This document shows positions 21,436 through 27,616 of a DNA stretch of 27,616 bases, in pieces. Within the stretch, counting starts at the first letter, position 1, and each line of letters starts with the position of its first letter. The position numbers and the translations under genes were made by a program. The DNA is taken from positions 1-27,616 of the forward strand of contig CAJNOQ010001895.1 in assembly GCA_905250885.1 (NCBI GenBank), given 5' to 3'. The stretch comes from Didymodactylos carnosus. Taxonomy: Eukaryota; Rotifera; Eurotatoria; Philodinida; Philodinidae. Under the pieces are notes generated by a model. It was not told where the DNA came from and made no database searches. It saw only the letters and a list, made by a program, of their open reading frames with translations.

Positions 21436-24400
21436 ATGGAGGAATTGTATGAAATTATCAAACATTTACTTTCAACAAAAAATTCAATTGATGATATTGA
21501 TAAAATTAGTGATAGTATTCAAATAGATAAAGACGAAATAACTAAAATGATTACACATGATGAATATAAGGATTATTTCCAATTATTACACCAAAATACA
21601 CAAAAAAATCCCAATAGTTCGCTTAAAATAGCTCTTACTCTTGATGTAATTTATAGACACAATTGTTAATAATGTTCACTATAAATATTTCTTATATACG
21701 TTTAGCTATTTACATGTACCCATTATGCAATCGATTGTAAAAAAAATGATTGTCCATTTCTTCATTTATGCCCATACAATGTAAGACCACAGCATGAGAA
21801 ATGTACAAATAAAAGTTGTCCGTTTGAACATGATATTAAAAAAAGTGAACATAATAAAACAATCATAAAAAGAAGACATTTAGCGAAGTTTCCAGCTGAA
21901 CTATTACAAGCAATTGTTCGAGCATCAAATGATCCAGAACGATCGGTAAGAAAAATAAAAGTTTTTAAAGGCAAAAATGGATAGATTGTTAGGGACTGCT
22001 AAATTTATACGTTGTGTATTGACTAGAGTTGCCAGATGGCTAAATTCCGTCTGATATTTTGCGGATAAATTCCGCTTTCTGTAGTTTTTTCCGCAAAGTG
22101 TCCGCTGTCCGCTTTTCGAGGATTTGCTCTATTTCCTGCAATGAAGATTTTTACATTTTCTCATAAAAAGCTTGACGCCTTCAGCGGCTGAATGATCTGC
22201 CAGGACAATACTTTTGCAACTTTCTATAAAAGTGCACTGTTCTAGGAAAACTCAATCAGAAATTTGCCCCGGAAGTGAGCGATAACACAAAAACATTAGT
22301 GCTGCTGTAAGGGAGTATGAAAAATAGTGAATATTTTGGATATCTTGAAAGTTTATTTTATGCTCAAGAAAACATCTCGTAACAAAGGAAAGCACAAAAA
22401 ACCAAAGGCTTGTAAATAAAGTGCCACCACGCGGAAAAGAGAACAACCGCGAAAAGAGTGAGATACTAAATCTTCAAGGAAGACAACTCGGTCAGAAAAT
22501 GTTAACCATTAAGTGCTGTTGTAAAAAAAAAGTTTCGAATTAAATTTTATCCTGTCATGCATAACTCTTGAAATTTATGACGGCTGATCAAAAACGCGGA
22601 TCCACAAAAACCCAATAGCAATTCAAATTGGGATTTAAATGATGTTTTGTACTTCTTTTGTGTTTCTTAAGTGGAACGGCCATAAAGCGCTAGATAAAAT
22701 TTTTTTTGATACCCCTTTGTTTGGTGAAAAATGCGTTTCCGCTTGTATTCCACATTTTGGAAAAATAATTCCGCTTTTTTCCGCTTTTTCACATTTTTAT
22801 TCCACTTTTCTGACCTAAGTATCTGGCAAATCTGGTACTGACTGATGCAAACAGCATTACTATATTTAAAGAGAGACTTTCCAAAAGTCTAAGCGTACAC
22901 ACACCTAGCTTTGCTTATTACGAAAAATGTTTTCCTGATTTTCTGATAGTATGAATGGTAGATTACTCTTCTTTTTTTCTAAGTAAAGATCTTTTTTGAT
23001 TGTTTCTCTTTTTTATAGTTTTGGGTCTGTCAAGACTATGGACGAAAAGGTGGTTGTCCAAAAAGACATAATTGTGACAAGTAGATAACCTAAAATTTAG
23101 TTATATTAACGTTTATCTACGTTTATTATTTTTTTTGTTCTAGACTTCATTATTGTTTTTTTGGACTAACCGATCAGTGTACAAAGTCACATAATCAGTG
23201 CGATCATTCATTGAATCCAGACTGTATGAATTATTTAAGACGAAAACAAATGCATAATTCAGATGAAACGGATATTTTAGACGCATTTAGAAAAGTTGCC
23301 AAACAACGGTAATTTATAACTTTTGTTAGAAAGAATAAAACTGTAGTATTATTCGTATTGTATTAAAGAAATCTGAAATATCTATCAACATTGGCTCAAC
23401 AGTCACATACCTCAGGAACAGCAACAGCCATTTCCAACAAATCTGCGTTTTCAATCTCATCACAAGAAGCAACAACAAATCGGTGAGCAAGTAGCCAACA
23501 ACCATAAATACAAAAATCTTAGGAAATCTTTATGCAATTTAGACAACCTGTAAAACTTTTATAAACATTGTAGAAGAGCTCCATCTCTAATAGTGTTAGT
23601 TTATTTATAACTGTTGACTCAGTATGTGAGACGCATACGACTTGTATATAAGTATTAAGCACAATTTAGATCTGAAAAATCTTTTATTAATTTTAGAAAT
23701 GAATCATTTGTTGTTCGACCGACGGCCACAAATTTTCAAAGAAAACCTAAACCTTCAGCACAAAACAACGTTCCATCTAATAATCGTATGGAACGATTTT
23801 TATCCGAAACTGAACCACCGCAATCACCTCTGGATAATGAAATTGAAGTCGAAACAGATGAAGATAATTGTATAGAGAGTTTATATACTCCGGCTGATTA
23901 TGATAAAATTGAAAAAAAATTATCGGCAGAACTTAATTGTCCGTGTAAAGTTTGTCTAGTCAAAAAAGTTTCAAACAAGACAAAACAAATTCACTTTGAA
24001 CTGTATGTATTTTGTATCTTTACTTTAATGTACTATAGAATTGAGAAATAGATGAGACGTAAAATTTTTCCTGACATACATTACAAAGTGTTCAAGTAAC
24101 AAAATTCATTTTATAGTGATTTTTTGAAATTTAGAAACGAAATTGCATAAAATTACTTCGTTATATTGTTGTTCTAGTGCTTTATCTCAACAGACAGATG
24201 AAAAAGCAAGTAAGTTGAATGTGACTACGACATATTGTCCAATTGAAAAGTCAAGTGATATTTTGGATTATATACGTTGGCAAAATCCATGTCAAACACC
24301 AAAATTCAATTCTGTACTGCTATATTTAAATATTCAAGATGCTCATGATAGAGCAAAACAACAGAACAATGATCAATTTTGTTTATTACGTGGAAGAGTA

Positions 24401-24502
24401 TTAGACGCCACAAAATGTGAAAAAATTAAAGATCAACTAAAAGTTACAGATCCTAAATCGATCATATTCGAAGAATTATGGTTGTATAAATTCGATTTTT
24501 AA
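21436..24502 (+). CDS. CCCH zinc-finger protein B, ZC3HAV1/PARP12 N-terminus-like with a novel C-terminal extension
   Basis: Seven exons (21436-21645, 21706-21945, 23019-23080, 23144-23308, 23369-23482, 23697-24002, 24178-24502) give 473 residues. Residues 1-70 form a helical, charged N-terminus. Fingers are C74-C81-C86-H90, C92-C103-C108-H112 and C154-C163-C169-H173; a fourth (C175, C183, C190, H192) has irregular spacing. It aligns with protein A through all fingers and shares the phase-0 junction before F-x-x-C; A lacks B's first intron. Beyond about residue 230 it differs: a Ser/Thr/Gln-rich linker, an acidic stretch, a CPCKVC motif (345-350) and a globular-looking C-terminal 110 residues I do not recognise. 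No WWE or PARP domain is seen. Intron 2 (1073 bp) holds a hAT-like element; most others are about 60 bp. RNA binding is inferred. Confidence 0.82.
22024..22834. mobile_element. hAT-like element inserted in an intron, 8-bp target duplication
   Basis: The left end TAGAGTTGCCAGAT and the inverse of the right end CAGATTTGCCAGAT are strongly similar. The flanks are GTATTGAC (22016-22023) and GTACTGAC (22835-22842), an 8-bp duplication with one change. Length is 811 bp. Subterminal regions repeat TTCCGCTTT and TTTTCCGC in both halves, as in hAT transposase-binding regions. There is no transposase. It lies wholly within intron 2 of CCCH gene B, so it should be spliced out. Confidence 0.88.
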
Positions 24503-25865
24503 AATTTAGTCGATAAACTATCGAACGATGTGATAGCAGTGATTTCTCTAATTCTTGTAAGAACTTTGAAAGTTTTGTTAATTGATTTTTTTTTTGCATG
24601 ATTTCAATTTTACGATTGACGATCTATTAAAAATTTTGGTTTATTTATCTGCTGATATTAATAACGGTAGTTGAGTTAACTTTTGAATAGTAGTCAAATT
24701 TCAAAACTTCTCTATTATCTGTTAAACATCAAAGATTATTAAACAGTTTTCTTTTTCTTTGCATCAATCACAATTTTTTGTAAACTTATGCATCATCTTA
24801 CAGTTGAATGTATTTTGTTGTATGCAAATTACTGGCTATTCTTGCTTTGTGCTTGCTCTACGTTCTCATCGTTAATCATGATATTTTTTCTCTTTTTTCT
24901 GCAATTTGGTTGTATGTATATGTATATACTCTGTTAAGAACACTCTTAATCAAGAAATAGTGAATAGTAGAAGTCAAATGGATACATTTACTTATCGAAT
25001 TGAATCAAAAAAGGGACACTTTATCTCTACTTTCTGTCATGGTTTTCACTTAACTTTAAAATCACTACATGTTTTTAATAATTTTAGAATGAATACTTGT
25101 ATAGGTTGAAACTACTAGAGTAAAAATATACCGAATATTTTGTCTTTATTTGAATTTCTATTGCAATAATTAATATATATCGAGTGTAATTTATTTGGAA
25201 TTTACCAACGAACAAAAAGCGGATCGTATGTCGTCTCGTCTCTACTCATAAAACAAAAAAAAAAAACCCAAACAAACAAGTACTTTTTTTAAAAGGAAAA
25301 AAACCATTATCTTTTGTCTAATACAGAAGTCAAACGGTTAAACACAAACAATCTTTAAATCATGCAATTTATGCTTTAATTTTTCTTTATAATAGATATG
25401 TGTGATTGTTGCTAAAAAATAAAAAAAAAATGAAACAGAAAATTGAAATATATATATGTTTAATTATGTACAAATACAATTGCCGAGTTCTGTTCGCCAT
25501 GTAGAAGAAGAAGAATAAAAAAACATTGAGAAACGTAATAAAAGAGAAATAGAATACTGTACAAAATAGAAACACGATGTATATATATATATATATATAT
25601 CGATCTACTATAGATATAAATATTATGATCTCTATGTACAAACAACCAAACGTTCACTGTTTGATGAAAGTAGATGAAAAGAGAAAACTGTTTGTCGCAC
25701 TCCATTCATGAAAAGGAACAGACAATAAAAGATTTGATTGTGCCAATAGAAACAAAAAAAAAACAAAACATTTTAGACTAAAAAAAGAAATGTTTTCCAC
25801 GTTATCAACCGGTTGTCTCATCGTGTATGATTGAGGACGGAAGTTCGAAAGGATTTGTCCATTGG
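24503..25865. other. Convergent intergenic region
   Basis: This lies between the stop of CCCH gene B (+) and the stop of the F-box gene (-), so it holds both 3' UTRs. It is AT-rich with a TA microsatellite at 25580. The small frames on both strands are low-complexity, and no gene is supported. Confidence 0.5.
25580..25600. repeat. (TA)n microsatellite
   Basis: An uninterrupted run of about ten TA units. Confidence 0.9.
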
Positions 25866-26690
25866 TCAAACAATAATACAGCATGTAGCAGGACACGATA
25901 TGCATGATGTGCAAATGCATGGACATACGTGTCGTCCACGACCGGTTGGTGTTGGAGTTCGTGGAGTAAAATATGCATGAATGTTCAATTCTGGATAACG
26001 TGTCTAGCAAGAAAAAAACAAAATTGAATTGAAAACAAAAAAACTGTTGAGTATATTTCACAGTAGCCGCTTGAAAAGCAGTTCGTATATTTTACAATAA
26101 ACGATAATTTTAACAAGTCAGTAGTGTTTCTTACTTGAATTTTTTTGACTGCATTTTTTGTTATTTGCTGACAATCGAATACATCTAATCGTTTTAGACT
26201 TCGACATGTTAATAAATGATCGATTGAACTATCAGTTATTGACGGACAATTATCCAATTCTAATACACGTAAATTTTCAACTGCAAATGTACTCGAACCA
26301 AGATATCTTACACCTTCATCTGTTATCTGCTCGCAGCGGGATAATGTCTAAATATAAAGAATGAGAGAAATGATTGGTTGTTTTGAGAGAGAGAGTGTGT
26401 AAATACGCACAAGAATATGAAGGTTAGGACAGTTGTCGGCAAGATGTTTTAATGTATCATCGGTTATCTAAAATAGGCGTATGAATACAACTTTAATTCT
26501 TATGTGAGGTTTGACTTAGACTTACAGTAGTACAATCTTCAAGATCAAGCTTTTCTAATAAATGGCAACCCTGTCACAAAACAATCGTATTAATTTTATT
26601 CGTTCGTTTTAACGAACACAAAAGCTTACTTGAGCCAAAACTAAAAATCCAGCATCTGATAGTTGTGCACATAAAGTTGCATCAAGTTGT
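25866..26690 (-). CDS. F-box/LRR protein, FBXL2/FBXL20-like, 3' exons only
   Basis: Minus-strand exons in coding order: 26690-26630, 26570-26526, 26467-26411, 26347-26135, 26003-25866. Introns are 58-63 bp, except the last at 131 bp, and all joins keep frame (170 residues). The product shows cysteine-containing leucine-rich repeats (LSDAGFLVLAQ, LEKLDLEDCTTITDDTLKHL, LSRCEQITDEGVRYLG, LRVLELDNCPSITDSSIDHL, LKRLDVFDCQQITKNAVKKI). It ends in a Cys-rich tail closing CCIIV, so the last four residues CIIV form a CaaX prenylation box as in FBXL2 and FBXL20. Such proteins are substrate receptors of SCF ubiquitin ligases, anchored to membranes by the lipid. The F-box and early repeats are missing: upstream sequence is degenerate and then replaced by transposase fragments. 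It may be a truncated copy or an assembly break. Confidence 0.88.
26377..26506. repeat. 130-bp inverted repeat, arm 1 (contains an FBXL exon)
   Basis: It is identical, base for base as far as I can check, to the reverse complement of 27188-27317. It includes the whole exon 26411-26467 with its splice sites and a GA microsatellite. The second arm ends exactly at the N at 27318. Confidence 0.95.
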
Positions 26691-26844
26691 CTAAACGAAA
26701 ATAAATGGAAGTTAATAACAAAAGAGCAATAATAAATTCAGATTCTCAAGGCTACATCAGTTTCAAAACTATTAATTTTTACCAGCTTTCAATGTTAAAG
26801 TTACATCACTAATTAGATTACAAATTGACAATAGATATTTTAGT
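26691..26844 (-). pseudogene. Degenerate upstream LRR exon(s) of the F-box gene
   Basis: On the minus strand 26844-26783 lies between an acceptor and a donor and reads LKYLLSICNLISDVTLTLKA, a leucine-rich repeat in the expected place. It lacks residues relative to the repeat consensus, and its end phase does not match the next exon. Between it and 26690 an LRR-like phrase (CSLENLNL) appears in an interrupted frame. This suggests decay of the 5' portion. Confidence 0.5.
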
Positions 26845-26884
26845 CTATAAATAAACTATAGGGTACAATTTTTTCTTTATGTTT

Positions 26885-27190
26885 TCAACATTTTGGAGTT
26901 GGAGCTCCCATATCATCTCGTACTCTTGCAGTAGATGCCAATGATTGTTTCTTTTGTAGTAAAACAACAGCAATGTAAAAGTTTGGATGTGGAGAATTTA
27001 AATGTTTTTTCATTCGAGAATGTCGACCTTCCAAATAGTTAATTGTTCGCGGTGTTATATTACGATAATGGTTATACATATGTGATGGAAATCGACTGAA
27101 AATGATCCATACGTATTATGATAATAATCAAGAAATCCTTGAATTTCTGGATAATCTGGCCTAGTACGAATAAGACACTGTAAACCCCAC
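26885..27190 (-). pseudogene. Mutator-like (MULE/FLYWCH-associated) transposase C-terminal fragment
   Basis: The minus strand from 27190 reads LQCLIRTRPDYPEIQGFLDY, then after a frameshift near 27095 continues as FPSHMYNHYRNITPRTINYL and EGRHSRMKKHLNSPHPNFY to a stop at 26885. The order FLDYY, P..(W)NHY, RTxNxLEGxHxR, HPN matches the C-terminal part of MULE-type transposases and derived proteins. Two usually conserved positions are changed (RTNN to RTIN, EGWH to EGRH). The frameshift and truncation exactly at the inverted-repeat boundary mark it as broken. Nearby fragments at 27351-27558 belong to the same type of gene. Confidence 0.7.
26903..27006. repeat. 104-bp direct repeat, copy 1
   Basis: It matches 27351-27454 in the same orientation with about seven substitutions, an offset of 448 bp. 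It encodes the HPNFY...QKKQSLASTAR part of the transposase-like C-terminus on the minus strand. Confidence 0.92.
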
Positions 27191-27317
27191 ATAAGAATTA
27201 AAGTTGTATTCATACGCCTATTTTAGATAACCGATGATACATTAAAACATCTTGCCGACAACTGTCCTAACCTTCATATTCTTGTGCGTATTTACACACT
27301 CTCTCTCTCAAAACAAC
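27188..27317. repeat. 130-bp inverted repeat, arm 2 (misplaced FBXL exon)
   Basis: Reverse complement of 26377-26506. The F-box exon (ITDDTLKHLADNCPNLHIL) here lies on the plus strand, opposite to the gene, and is surrounded on both sides by transposase-like fragments. It abuts the single N at 27318. Confidence 0.95.
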
Positions 27318-27318
27318 N
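27318..27318. other. Ambiguous base N
   Basis: The only non-ACGT base in the window. It lies exactly at the end of inverted-repeat arm 2, which points to a low-confidence join in the assembly. Confidence 0.98.
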
Positions 27319-27350
27319 TTTAATGATATTATACGCAAAATCTGCAAAAG

Positions 27351-27558
27351 AGCTCCCATATCATCTCCTACTCTTGCAGTTGATGCCAATGATTGTTTCT
27401 TTTGTAGTAAAGCAATAGCAGTGTAAAAGTTTGGATGTGGAGAATTTACATGTTAATTTACTTTTTAAACCCAGATCAACAAATTTATGAATAGACTTTG
27501 ACCTTTATGAAATAAACAACCACTAACAATAACATTTGGGTAATACTTTAAAAATATA
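27351..27558 (-). pseudogene. Further MULE-type transposase fragments
   Basis: 27351-27454 is the second copy of the C-terminal repeat (SPHPNFYTAIALLQKKQSLA). At 27558-27455 the minus strand reads YYPNVIVSGCLFHKGQSLF and, after a one-base shift, FVDLGLKSK. This resembles the FPNVxVxGCxFHxxQ ... LGL segment in the core of MULE transposases. The order is core fragment, then C-terminal copy, with the intervening part missing. Nothing is recognised in the last 58 bases. Confidence 0.6.
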
Positions 27559-27616
27559 TAGTTATGAGGTTACGAACGATTACAACTGATTCTGAAGTAG
27601 GTGTTTCTAATGTATT

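Noticed and set aside
22252..22446. Minus-strand 64-codon frame
   Set aside because: It lies inside the non-autonomous hAT-like element, with no transposase motif.
25387..26061. Minus-strand frames rich in Ile, Tyr and Phe downstream of the F-box gene
   Set aside because: Parts read the TA microsatellite or the last F-box exon in the wrong frame.

Overview
The window is animal nuclear DNA: AT-rich, with intron-containing genes (many GT-AG introns of about 58-70 bp), long gene-poor stretches, and many small non-autonomous DNA transposons. A bdelloid rotifer fits best. This is an inference from the very short introns, the strong splice acceptors just upstream of start codons (bdelloids are known to use spliced-leader trans-splicing), the AT-rich codon use, and the small inverted duplications. 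I ran no search.

Layout. 1-6.5 kb: no convincing gene; a mosaic of terminal-inverted-repeat (TIR) elements, several nested in or paired with one another, plus direct repeats. 6.6-9.8 kb (+): a cation diffusion facilitator of the manganese type (DxxxD in both metal-site helices), nine exons recognised, 5' end uncertain. 9.8-12.1 kb: intergenic, with a small palindromic element and a hAT-type MITE with an 8-bp target duplication. 12.1-12.5 kb (+): a two-exon gene for a 120-residue secreted protein resembling the C-terminal beta-sandwich domain of thiol-activated (cholesterol-dependent) cytolysins. 12.5-16.6 kb: three more TIR elements. 16.7-17.6 kb (+): proteasome subunit alpha-4 (PSMA7), complete in two exons. 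18.2-19.8 kb and 21.4-24.5 kb (+): two tandem paralogues with four CCCH zinc fingers each, resembling the N-terminal RNA-binding part of ZC3HAV1/PARP12 but without WWE or PARP domains. A decayed coding remnant lies between them and a hAT-like element sits in an intron of the second. 25.9-26.7 kb (-): the 3' exons of an FBXL2/FBXL20-type F-box/LRR gene ending in a CaaX box. Its 5' part is degenerate and abuts broken Mutator-like transposase fragments, a 130-bp perfect inverted copy of one FBXL exon, and a single N.

The genes do not form a pathway. The proteasome subunit and the F-box protein both belong to the ubiquitin-proteasome system, but they are not adjacent and I infer no link. The most interesting items are the secreted cytolysin-domain protein, the tandem PARP-less ZAP-like pair, the spliced-leader-type acceptors, and the rearranged right end. 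Exon-intron models were made by eye from splice signals and reading frame; the five full models each close in frame, except that the first exon of the transporter was not found.
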